From contig DBQI01000036.1 in the NCBI GenBank assembly GCA_002305165.1, positions 1-13,865 on the forward strand: DNA of 13,865 nucleotides, read 5' to 3'. Position 1 is the first letter of the stretch. Every line of letters begins with the position of its first letter. Below, piece by piece: positions 6,065 through 13,742 of the stretch. The notes under the pieces are model-generated. The model made no database searches, had not been told where the DNA came from, and was given only the letters and a program-made list of their open reading frames with translations. The position numbers and the translations under genes are program-made. Origin of the DNA: Armatimonadetes bacterium UBA1398 (GTDB lineage Bacteria; Armatimonadota; Zipacnadia; UBA1398).

Positions 6065-7816
6065 ATGACCACCCCTGAAGCCCAGCCCACATCCGAACCT
6101 GGCGATGCCTCCTCGGCTGCCCCGGACCCCTCCTTACCTAGCCTCGCTCCTCGCTCACGCGCATGTCACAGCGAAGCGGAACAGAGCCGGGCGATGGCCG
6201 ACTCGTCAGGGGGTAGCACAGCGAAGCCCGAAGACCGGGAGGGGGGCACTCCTGATGCCTTGGACGCGAGCCTGGACCCCGCCCCCACCTTCACCCCCAT
6301 CGACACCTCCCGCGGCCGGTTCAAGCGCAACGTCCTCGCCAACCTGTTCTACTTCGTCTTCAATGCCGGCATCCAGCTATGGTTCATCCGCTACCTGATC
6401 GATCACCTAGGCGTCGCGACCTATGGCCTGGTCCCCCTCGCGACCAACATCACGAACTACATGGCGATCATCACGGTCGCCCTCTCGGGGTCCGTGGGCC
6501 GCTTCCTCACCATCGACCTAGCCCGTGGCGACCTCGCGACGGCGAATCGCACCTTCAACACCTCGCTATTCGCCTCCATCGTGCTAGCTGTGGCCTTGGT
6601 GCCTGTGGCGGGTGCGCTGTCGTGGTTCGCCCCTTCGTTCCTCAACGTCCCCACAGGCGAGGAGACGGGTACCCGCTTCCTCCTCATGTGCACCTGCTTC
6701 GCATTCCTTCTGAACGCGATCGGCAGCAACTTCGCCTGCTCCACCTTCGCCAAGAACCGGTTCGATGTGCAGCGCGGCATCGATGCCCTGGGCTTCATCA
6801 CCCAGATCGGTGTCGTGGTCGCCCTGTTCACCTGGGCCGACGGTGATCTGTGGTATGTGGGCGCGGGGGTTGCTGCCTCGGCGGTCGTGCGCCAACTCGG
6901 TTACCAGGTCTCGTGGCGGAGGCTGACCCCAGAACTCTCGATCTGTCGGGGGAGCTTCGACCGCACGCGCCTCCGGGAGATCCTAGGCATGGGTGGGTGG
7001 CTGATGGTCAACCGTGTGGGCTCTGATCTCTTCCTCCATGTCGACTTGCTCATTGTGAACATGGTGGTTGGCGCCCATGCCGCAGGGCTCTATGCGCCCG
7101 GGTTGCAGATTGCATTCGTACTCCGCGCCATCGCGGGCATGATCAGCGGAGTACTGGTCCCGACCTACAGCGCCAGTTTCGCGGTCGACGATATCGACCG
7201 CATGGTCCGTATTTCTAAGCGGATCGTGAAGCTTCTCGGCCTTGCTATGGCGATCCCAATCGGTATAGTGTGCGGCCTCAGTGAGCCGCTGCTTGTTCTC
7301 TGGCTCGGCGAGGAGTTCCGCCAGGTCTCTCCGCTACTCATTCTGATGGTCATCCACCTAGGTGTGAACATCGCCGTGACGCCTCTGTTTGGGATCAACC
7401 AAGCAGCGAACCGGATCAAGTGGATCGGCATCGTCACCCTGCTGCTGGGTGCTGCCAACGTGGGCCTAGCCGTGTGGCTCGCGGGCCCCGTGGGCTGGGG
7501 GGTCTACGGCGTAGCCGCTGCAGGGGCCATTGTCTTGACTGCCAAGAACGCCTTCTACACCCCAGCCTACGCGGCCTGGGTCCTCAACCAGCCACTCACT
7601 GCGTTCGCCCGCGCCATCGGCCCACCGGTACTCGCTACTCTTGTTGTTGCCGTAGCCGTCTGGGGCGCCGCCAGTTGGCTTGGCGTCACGTCGGTGATCG
7701 GCACCACCGTACTCGCTGTTGCCGCCGCGGCTTTCGGGCTTCTCGTCGTCGCAGTCTTCCTCGACGCCGATGACTGGCGGACGCTGGGCTTTCGCCACTT
7801 GAGGAGCGCTGCGTAG
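6065..7816 (+). CDS. Wzx-type polysaccharide flippase (MOP superfamily)
   Basis: Inner-membrane flippase that would translocate the undecaprenyl-linked repeat unit to the periplasm. From about residue 85 the protein is almost entirely hydrophobic helices, about 12-14 segments. It opens with the typical KRNVLANLFYFVFNAG and GVATYGLVPLATNI of the family and contains a central conserved GMGGWLMVNRVGSDLFLHVD region. The MOP/Polysacc_synt fold usually spans 430-500 residues. The extra length (583 aa) comes from an N-terminal tail of about 85 residues rich in Pro, Ser, Asp and Ala. That tail covers two copies of CACAGCGAAGC (6167 and 6217) and a segment resembling 4194-4219, so it may be read-through of a dispersed repeat. 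An in-frame ATG at 6194 would remove half of it. Neither start has a good ribosome binding site. The next gene begins three bases after the stop. Product secure, start uncertain. Confidence 0.9.
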   Translation: MTTPEAQPTSEPGDASSAAPDPSLPSLAPRSRACHSEAEQSRAMADSSGGSTAKPEDREGGTPDALDASLDPAPTFTPIDTSRGRFKRNVLANLFYFVFNAGIQLWFIRYLIDHLGVATYGLVPLATNITNYMAIITVALSGSVGRFLTIDLARGDLATANRTFNTSLFASIVLAVALVPVAGALSWFAPSFLNVPTGEETGTRFLLMCTCFAFLLNAIGSNFACSTFAKNRFDVQRGIDALGFITQIGVVVALFTWADGDLWYVGAGVAASAVVRQLGYQVSWRRLTPELSICRGSFDRTRLREILGMGGWLMVNRVGSDLFLHVDLLIVNMVVGAHAAGLYAPGLQIAFVLRAIAGMISGVLVPTYSASFAVDDIDRMVRISKRIVKLLGLAMAIPIGIVCGLSEPLLVLWLGEEFRQVSPLLILMVIHLGVNIAVTPLFGINQAANRIKWIGIVTLLLGAANVGLAVWLAGPVGWGVYGVAAAGAIVLTAKNAFYTPAYAAWVLNQPLTAFARAIGPPVLATLVVAVAVWGAASWLGVTSVIGTTVLAVAAAAFGLLVVAVFLDADDWRTLGFRHLRSAA

Positions 7817-7819
7817 GCA

Positions 7820-9262
7820 TTGAGGAGTGTGCAACACGCGCCAGCTTCCGAGCCAACACTCAGCGGCGCAGCGGCGCTGCGGGCAGTCATGGAGGGCGGC
7901 TACTGCATCGGCTGCGGCGCATGCGCGGCGCTGCCGGACAGTGGCATTGGCGTCGCTCTTGACCAGTACGGGCGCTATGTAGCCGACCTCGAGGGTTCGC
8001 CATCGAACTCCCTCCACTCAGCGACAGAGGTATGCCCGTTCACCGGGGTCGGGCCGAATGAGACCGCGCTCGCCACGGCGCTGTTCCCCGAAGCCAGCGA
8101 TCCACATCTCCTCTTGGGCCCAGTCCTCTCTGCGTACGCTGGCTATGTCTCGACTGGCGCCTACCGATCGCGCGGCAGTTCGGGCGGCATGGTGAGCTGG
8201 CTGCTGTGTGAACTCTTGAGGTCCGGCGAGGTCGATGCCGTTGCCCATGTGAGGCCGGGCTCTAGCCTTCTGTATGAGTACAGCATCAGTCGCACTCCGG
8301 AGGAGATCCACGCTGGCTCCAAGTCGAAGTACTACCCCCTGACCATGGCACGCGTTCTCCCCGAGGTCAGGAGCAGCGGGCTACGTACTGCAATCGTGGG
8401 AGTACCCTGCTTCATCAAGGCAGTCCGACTGCTCTCCGCAGTAGACGAGGACTACGCTAGAACGGTTGGCCCCTGCGTCTCCCTCTTCTGTGGTCACCTG
8501 AAGAGCGCGGCCTTCGCCGATCTCCTGGCCTGGCAGTGCGGCATCCCCCCCGGACACCTCGCAGCCTTTGACTTCCGCGTGAAGCTGGCTGACAGACCGG
8601 CGAGTCAGTACGCGGTCCGGGCCGAGGGTGAGGTTGATGGCCGGCGCATTGACGCGGTTCACCCCGTCAAGCCCCTCTTCGGCTCGGACTGGGGGCTCTG
8701 CCTTATGAAGTACCAGGCCTGCGACTACTGCGATGATCTGGTCGGTGAAACAGCCGACCTCAGCGTGGGCGATGCTTGGCTGCCTGAGTACGTCCGTGAC
8801 TCCGAGGGAACGAATGTCGTCATCGTCAGATCCCAGTTCCTGCAACACATCATCGAGGCTGGACGCGCGAGCGGGCAATTGCACCTCGATCCCCTCCCCG
8901 CAGACCGGGTGGCCGCTTCGCAGGCGGGCGGCTTCCGCCATCGCCGGACGGGCCTAGCTGCTCGTCTCGCCAACAAGCACGCCCAGGGCGTCTGGGCACC
9001 ACCCAGACGCGTCGCACCCGACACGGGTGTCTTGCGCACTCGTGAAGGTCGCCGGGCTCTAGTCCGCGAACGGATAGCACTACGTTCCCACACAGCCTTC
9101 CAGGACGCGGTCGAGGCGAATGAGTTGCAAGTTATGCGCTTGGCTCTTGCGCAGGACATCGCCGCATACCGCCGGCTGTCGAGAACCCGCGGCATGGCAG
9201 GAAAGGCACTGGGGCCCCTTTTGCGAGTCGCGGCACGCTTCTGGAGTCCTAAGCATGGGTGA
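7820..9262 (+). CDS. F420 hydrogenase/dehydrogenase beta-subunit-like Fe-S protein
   Basis: Soluble iron-sulfur/flavin-type oxidoreductase of the FrhB/FdhB-like family (480 aa), in the version repeatedly found in polysaccharide loci next to pyruvyl transferases. Cys29, Cys32 and Cys35 (YCIGCGACA) with Cys72 in VCPF form the single 4Fe-4S site. Conserved family blocks follow: SSGGMVSWLL, SKSKYYPLTM, IVGVPCFIKA, LFCGHLKS, and a second Cys pair in ACDYCDD followed by ETADLSVGDAWLPEY. The electron donor and sugar substrate are unknown; F420 use should not be assumed from the family name. The start is TTG 7820, with GAGGAG at 7801-7806. GTG 7829 is possible; ATG 7889 would leave too little before the first cysteines. 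It lies three bases after the flippase and overlaps the pyruvyl transferase, so the three are surely co-translated. Confidence 0.88.
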   Translation: MRSVQHAPASEPTLSGAAALRAVMEGGYCIGCGACAALPDSGIGVALDQYGRYVADLEGSPSNSLHSATEVCPFTGVGPNETALATALFPEASDPHLLLGPVLSAYAGYVSTGAYRSRGSSGGMVSWLLCELLRSGEVDAVAHVRPGSSLLYEYSISRTPEEIHAGSKSKYYPLTMARVLPEVRSSGLRTAIVGVPCFIKAVRLLSAVDEDYARTVGPCVSLFCGHLKSAAFADLLAWQCGIPPGHLAAFDFRVKLADRPASQYAVRAEGEVDGRRIDAVHPVKPLFGSDWGLCLMKYQACDYCDDLVGETADLSVGDAWLPEYVRDSEGTNVVIVRSQFLQHIIEAGRASGQLHLDPLPADRVAASQAGGFRHRRTGLAARLANKHAQGVWAPPRRVAPDTGVLRTREGRRALVRERIALRSHTAFQDAVEANELQVMRLALAQDIAAYRRLSRTRGMAGKALGPLLRVAARFWSPKHG

Positions 9263-10532
9263 ACTCCTCGAAGGTAGGGCACCGCACTTCGCCCTCGTTG
9301 GTAATGGGCCGTACCTGAACCGCGGCTGCGAAGCCATCGTCCGCGGCACCATGTGCATACTGGAGCGGCACTTCGGTCCTGATGTCAGAGCCTCTGTTGG
9401 GTCGTTCTACGGAGGCCCGGACCTACACGGCACTCAGTGTGGCTCCGAAATGGACACGCGACTCAGACATCACATGCTAGATCGATGGAGTTTGGGTCCG
9501 GTCCGACGGAGAACCCTGCGCTGGGCGCTCGCTTACGCTATCGGCCGTTGGGGTCCGCCGAACGTATCGATGCGTGCACTCGCCTCGATCGCGGAAGGGG
9601 CCACGGCTGCGCTGCAGGTCGGCGGAGACAACTACAGCCAACCACCCGCGCTGCCTAGGCGCTTCGTCGCGATGGATCGCTGCATGGCGCGCCTCGGGGT
9701 TCCAGTCGTCTTGTGGGGCGCCTCGGTGGGGCCTTTCGTAGGAGCCTCCAAGAGGGTAGCTCGCGTCCTCGACGACCTCAGGGAGCTGCCCCTCATTCTG
9801 GTGCGCGAGTCCGAGAGTCTGGAGTATCTGCGGGCGAACGGCATATCCGACAACGTGCGGCTCGTCGCTGATCCCGCTTTCGTGATGCCGCCGTCAGACC
9901 CTAAGACTGACAGCTTTGCCGTGCCCGACGGTGCGGTGGGGCTGAATCTAAGTCCACTGTTCGGACGCCACGTTCTGGGGGCCAACTACTCAGTCGCAGA
10001 GTGGACGCGGCGGTGCACGCAGACGATCGACGCCCTCTGTCGCGCTGTTGGCCGACCGATCGTGCTGGTTCCGCATGTCACGCTACCCGGCAACGACGAC
10101 CACGCTCTCATGTCAGCTGCCGCTGACGCGCTCCCTGCGGATGTTGCCAACCTCGTTACGTGCGCCCCCCGCGGCCTAGACGCGCAGCAGACCAAGAGTG
10201 TTATCTCACGGTGCGCTGTGTTCGCCGGTGCTCGCACTCATTCCACCATCGCGGGCCTCTCCAGTTGCGTCCCCACACTGACCCTCGCCTACAGCACCAA
10301 GGGAACCGGGATTCCGATGGACGTCTACGGCCACACGGATTACTGCATTACCAGCGACGCCTTCAGCCCGGACCTTGTGGCAGGTCGTGTAGCAGAGCTG
10401 GTCGCGCGGCGTGACCAAGTGGCTGAGTCGCTCGGCGCGAAGCTTCCCTCTCTCCTTGCCCGTGCCTATAGCGCTGGCGAACTACTTCGAGACAGCCTAG
10501 AGCTGGATGTCCGGACTCAGTGCCAGTGCTAG
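9255..10532 (+). CDS. Polysaccharide pyruvyl transferase family protein
   Basis: Cytoplasmic enzyme (425 aa) of the WcaK/CsaB family that transfers a pyruvyl group from phosphoenolpyruvate to a sugar, giving a negatively charged ketal. Visible family marks are the N-terminal LVGNGPYLNRGCEAIVRGT, the Gly-rich QVGGDNYSQP, VLWGASVGPF, a central ILVRESESLEYL, VADPAFVMPP, and near the C-terminus GARTHSTIAGLSSCVPTL. The last contains the conserved His and the G-x-R-x-H core of the fold. ATG 9255 overlaps the end of the preceding gene by eight bases. The frame continues upstream to 9120, but that part is antisensical to family length and overlaps the Fe-S gene. Together with that gene it probably forms a modification pair for the repeat unit. 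The exact sugar acceptor cannot be inferred. Confidence 0.88.
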   Translation: MGELLEGRAPHFALVGNGPYLNRGCEAIVRGTMCILERHFGPDVRASVGSFYGGPDLHGTQCGSEMDTRLRHHMLDRWSLGPVRRRTLRWALAYAIGRWGPPNVSMRALASIAEGATAALQVGGDNYSQPPALPRRFVAMDRCMARLGVPVVLWGASVGPFVGASKRVARVLDDLRELPLILVRESESLEYLRANGISDNVRLVADPAFVMPPSDPKTDSFAVPDGAVGLNLSPLFGRHVLGANYSVAEWTRRCTQTIDALCRAVGRPIVLVPHVTLPGNDDHALMSAAADALPADVANLVTCAPRGLDAQQTKSVISRCAVFAGARTHSTIAGLSSCVPTLTLAYSTKGTGIPMDVYGHTDYCITSDAFSPDLVAGRVAELVARRDQVAESLGAKLPSLLARAYSAGELLRDSLELDVRTQCQC

Positions 10533-10698
10533 ACGCTACGGGGCTGGCCTATCGGAGCTCAGCCTCTCAGGAGCCACACACGAGTAGCCCTACTCCTCTT
10601 TCTGTGGCGGCAGGTATGCCTGTCGACTCCGCGCCTGTAAGTGCCGCGTGTGCACCCGCCACTGGTACCTACTGGTACGCTCAGGATTCCGGATCCCG

Positions 10699-11675
10699 GT
10701 GACGCGTCCAAAGGTGCTGCAGGTGTGTGGCTCCTTGGCTTATGGTGGTGTACAGGCGGTTGTCCGTGACTGCTGCGAAGCACTGTGGGAGGGCGGGTAT
10801 GAGGTCGACGTCTGCCTTGCCAGTGAGGGCATCGACCGACTCGCCCAGGGGGGGCGGCTTCTCGATCTAGGCAGCAGAATCCACACATGTCACATGGGCA
10901 TTCCCCCGTACGGCATTGCGAAGCGATTCGGCCCGATTCTCACGGAAGGTCGCTACTCTGTGGTGCACGCTCACCTGGGCTGTCTCTCGGGCATTGCGCT
11001 GAGTATCGCCTCAGCCCAGGGAGTGCCTGTGCGGATCGCGCATCACCACATGTCTGATCCAGGAAGCCGTGTGCCCTGGCGCCGCATATACCGCGCGTGG
11101 ATGGAAACGGTTACTGCCAGGACTGCGACAGCGTATGCGGCCTGCTCCCAGGCTGCACTTGACGTCGCGCTACGTCGCGTTCGTGCTGGCACAGTAGACT
11201 CCGCTGTCATATACAATGCGGTGCGCACAGAGCACCTGCACGCACAGGCGGACAGGGCAGCTGCTCGCAACGAACTGGGGATACAGCCATATGCTCCCGT
11301 CGTCGGCTGGGTGGGCCGAATGTCAGCGGAGAAGAACCTGTCAGCATTCGTCCGAGTTGCACGGAAGGTCCTCGCAAAGGTACACGACGCTCGTTTCGTT
11401 CTGGTGGGGGACGGCAGTGAGCGCCCGCGTCTCCAGCGGCTAATCGACCAGATGGGGCTCTCCAGCGAGTTCCATCTAGTCGGTCCGTCAGTGGCTGTTG
11501 GGTACTGGCTCAGCGCCCTAGACCTGTTCCTCCTTCCCTCGCCAGATGAGGGTCTGGGGATCGCGGTCATCGAAGCTCAGGCTATGGGGTTGCCAGTCGT
11601 AGGCTACGCGGTGCCCGGGTGTCTGAGGCTACGGCGCATCGTGAGATACTGGCCCCTGTGCACGATGAGGGCGCC
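10699..11675 (+). pseudogene. Broken family-4 type glycosyltransferase (first of tandem pair)
   Basis: GT-B fold glycosyltransferase remnant, a paralog of the intact gene at 12034. The two are about half identical by eye along their length. It starts at GTG 10699 (VTRPKVLQV), matching the start of the paralog. It retains GGVQAVVRDCCEAL, RYSVVHAHLG, the donor-binding half with VGWVGRMSAEKNLSAFV, VLVGDGSERPRLQRL, and the E-x7-E motif in DEGLGIAVIEAQ. At 11617-11619 the Gly codon of YAVPG has only three G where four are needed. The frame shifts and the conserved VSEATAH continues in another frame from 11619. Homology to the paralog ends after HDEGA (about 11675), where IstB sequence begins, so about 50 C-terminal residues are gone. 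The untouched frame would instead run on to a stop at 12021 as nonsense. Probably inactive; the frameshift alone could be a sequencing error, the junction could not. Confidence 0.8.
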
Positions 11676-11930
11676 ACGATCCTCTGCGAACTCGTCAGCG
11701 CACGGTACGAGCGCGGGAGCATCGTGCTCAGGAGTAACAAGAGCTACGGCGAGTGGGGCACGACCTTCGGCGCCCCGATCATCGCCACGGCCATACTGGA
11801 CCGGCTACTCCACCACTCGTCGACGCTCAGCATCGGGGGCGACAGCTACCGGCTCAAAGGCCGCAAGGGGGCCGGCCTCCTCCCCACGCCAGGACAGGGC
11901 CCACAAGCCCACACCACGCCGGCCAACTGA
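11676..11930 (+). pseudogene. C-terminal fragment of IS21-family IstB-like ATPase
   Basis: The reading frame from about 11676 to the TGA at 11928-11930 gives roughly 84 residues. They match the end of IstB, the AAA+ helper of IS21 transposition: ARYERGSIVLRSNKSYGEW, then TTFGAPIIATAILDRLLHHS, then GGDSYRLKGRKGAGLL. The Walker A and B parts of IstB and all of IstA are missing, so this is a relic of the element's right side. It is fused in frame to the last shifted codons of the broken glycosyltransferase. Confidence 0.8.
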
Positions 11931-11990
11931 GCAGTTCTCAACTGGCGCCACGGGCACTTCACCGTTGGCGTTGACGCCCGCTGCCACCGT
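11676..11990 (+). mobile_element. IS21-family right-end remnant
   Basis: The IstB fragment is followed directly by repeats of the type found at IS21 ends: CTGGCGCCACGGGC at 11942-11955 and TTGGCGTTGACG at 11965-11976. The left part of the element, with istA and most of istB, is absent. The outer border cannot be fixed exactly; 11990 is approximate, and host sequence has resumed by the AGGAGG at 12021. Confidence 0.6.
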
Positions 11991-12020
11991 CTCGAGTTGC
12001 AGCCGAGGTACCCAGGCCTG

Positions 12021-12026
12021 AGGAGG
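12021..12026 (+). promoter_or_regulatory. AGGAGG ribosome binding site
   Basis: A perfect AGGAGG lies seven bases before GTG 12034 and decides that start. It survives just outside the IS21 remnant. Confidence 0.75.
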
Positions 12027-12033
12027 CTAGATC

Positions 12034-13167
12034 GTGCCTGATCCGCCGGGTGTTCTAGAGGTAACCGGTTCTCTGGGCCTCGGTGGCGTCCCAACCGTAG
12101 TCCGGGACTGTTGTGAAGCATTGCGCAACCACGGCTATGGCGTCGACGTCTGTCTAGTCCGCGCTGACCGTACGCGGGAGCAACGCGTCCACGAGATAGC
12201 GCAGCTCGGATGTGGAATCATGGCCTGCCGACTGCGTATGCCTGCGTGCGGCTTCGCCCGTGCCTTCCGTCAGATCTTACGTGCTGGCCGCTACTCTGTG
12301 GTCCATGCCCACCTCGGCTTCCTCTCTGGGCAAGTGTTACGAGTTGCCCAGGAGGAGACCGTGCCGGTAAGGTTGGCGCACTACCACAACGCCGCCTCAG
12401 GCAGCCCCAGACCATGGCGCCGCGCCTACCGTGCCCGCATGGAGCGACGCACGTTCGCAAGCGCTACTACTATCGTGGCGTGCTCAAACGCCGCATTAGG
12501 CGTCGCCTTACGTGGATCCTCCGCCCACACGCCTCGATCTGCCGTCCTCTACAACGCCATTCGCGCCGACAGGTTCACTGCCTCCGCAGATAGACACGCG
12601 GCCCGCGCCGCTCTCGGCGTGCTTGGGCACGAGATCGTTGTTGGATGGACGGGGTACATGACCCCCGGCAAGAACCTCTCAGCCTTCGTCCGCACTGCAC
12701 GCCGGCTCTCTGATCACGCCCCCTCAACGCACTTCCTGCTCGTGGGTGATGGCCCCGACCGTGTCCGCATACAGCGTCTTGTGGCGCACCTGGGGTTGGC
12801 CGGTAGGTTCCACCTGGTCGGGGCGACCCTCAACGTGGGCTACTGGCTGAGCGCCATGGATGTGTTCCTGTTCCCATCCCCATGCGAAGGTCTGGGCATC
12901 TCAGCCATCGAAGCACAGTTCATGGGCATCCCGGTCGTGGGTTACGCGGTCCCTGGCGTCTCCGAGGCAACGGCGCACAGTGACCTTCTGGCCCCTCCGC
13001 ATGACGAGGCAGAGCTCGCAGCCCGACTCATCGCGCTGGCAACATGCCCTTCACGACTGCGCGATCTCGGCGCGTCGGCGTCTGCCTGGGCCGAGCGGTT
13101 CTCCTTCCCTTCCTTCACGCGCAACCTCAGCCGCCTCTACAGCCAGGAGCTGACTCGCTACACCTGA
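12034..13167 (+). CDS. Family-4 type glycosyltransferase (intact second copy)
   Basis: Cytoplasmic GT-B glycosyltransferase (377 aa, normal family length) that would add a sugar to the lipid-linked repeat unit. The N-terminal acceptor half contains SLGLGGVPTVVRDCCEAL and RYSVVHAHLGFLSG. The linker region contains SAVLYNAI. The C-terminal donor half contains GWTGYMTPGKNLSAFVRTAR, FLLVGDGPDRVRIQRL and FHLVGATLNVGYWLSAMDVF. The E-x7-E motif is in PCEGLGISAIEAQFMG, followed by VVGYAVPGVSEATAHSDLLA. The closing helix resembles others of this family (FSFPSFTRNLSRLY). The start is GTG with a perfect AGGAGG. It is the last gene of the locus and a close paralog of the broken gene upstream. Donor and acceptor sugars cannot be told from sequence. 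Confidence 0.9.
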   Translation: MPDPPGVLEVTGSLGLGGVPTVVRDCCEALRNHGYGVDVCLVRADRTREQRVHEIAQLGCGIMACRLRMPACGFARAFRQILRAGRYSVVHAHLGFLSGQVLRVAQEETVPVRLAHYHNAASGSPRPWRRAYRARMERRTFASATTIVACSNAALGVALRGSSAHTPRSAVLYNAIRADRFTASADRHAARAALGVLGHEIVVGWTGYMTPGKNLSAFVRTARRLSDHAPSTHFLLVGDGPDRVRIQRLVAHLGLAGRFHLVGATLNVGYWLSAMDVFLFPSPCEGLGISAIEAQFMGIPVVGYAVPGVSEATAHSDLLAPPHDEAELAARLIALATCPSRLRDLGASASAWAERFSFPSFTRNLSRLYSQELTRYT

Positions 13168-13330
13168 TCACGTTGTGCAGCTACTCCTGCGAGGTACCGC
13201 CGGTCGCGGAAGACTGGGGCGCGGCTCCGGGTCTTGTCCTCGGCCCGCACCAGGGTGCCAGTATGCCCCGACACTGTGCACGAATGTCCGTGTCTCCCGG
13301 CTGCAACGCCGCTCTTCGCCGACGGCTGAC

Positions 13331-13365
13331 GGCGCCTTGGCCCTACGTCTCTGGGCCAAGGCGTC
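13331..13365 (+). terminator. Terminator-like hairpin after the last locus gene
   Basis: CGCCTTGGCCC (13333-13343) pairs perfectly with GGGCCAAGGCG (13353-13363) around a 9-base loop, and two more weaker pairs extend the stem. It lies 163 bases after the glycosyltransferase stop. Only TTCCC follows, not a T tract, so it is a strong stem but an imperfect intrinsic terminator. Confidence 0.5.
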
Positions 13366-13742
13366 TTCCCATCCCGAGCCACGCAAGTCCTCCGCCCACT
13401 TCGTTCCGTGCGCACTACGCGACCTCATGGAGGGCCGGGATCCATCCACACCCAGGCCATGAACCTCTGGGCCTTGAGCTGCACGGTGCCGCTCTCTGAG
13501 GTGGCCACGCATACTGAGGTGCTCCTCCTGAGACGCACAAGGCGCGAAGGGTCGCGGTCTGGGTGGTTCCCGTGGTCCTGAGCTCCGCCCAAGGCCGAGC
13601 ACGCGACGCCTGCGTTCTTGCCTGGCGTGGTAAGCTCCCCCTCAGCGCATTCGAGGCCCGCGTACTATGCCCAGGCAGGCGCGACCGGAGCCCTGTGGAA
13701 TGACTGACTGTACTGACCCCTGTCCGGCGTTCCCCCCCCCGT
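13366..13742. other. Apparently non-coding stretch
   Basis: No reading frame here has a recognisable product. The minus strand offers a frame beginning MRGHLRERH at 13512, behind an AGGAGGAG, that faintly recalls integrase N-termini but degenerates at once. The + strand ends with a TGAC-rich patch (13701-13717) and a run of nine C at 13732-13740. Probably a gene graveyard between the locus and the next insertion element. Confidence 0.4.

Noticed and set aside
10648..10698. GTG 10648 as start of the first glycosyltransferase
   Set aside because: The extra 17 residues have no counterpart in the paralog, whose start aligns with GTG 10699.
10533..10698. Gene or RNA in the 166-base gap before the first glycosyltransferase
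   Set aside because: Only short low-quality frames and a small direct repeat (ACTGGTAC twice at about 10663-10679); no promoter or RNA fold stood out.
13044..13499. Plus-strand frame of 151 codons over the end of the second glycosyltransferase
   Set aside because: It overlaps the real gene out of frame, runs through the terminator-like hairpin and has no domain.
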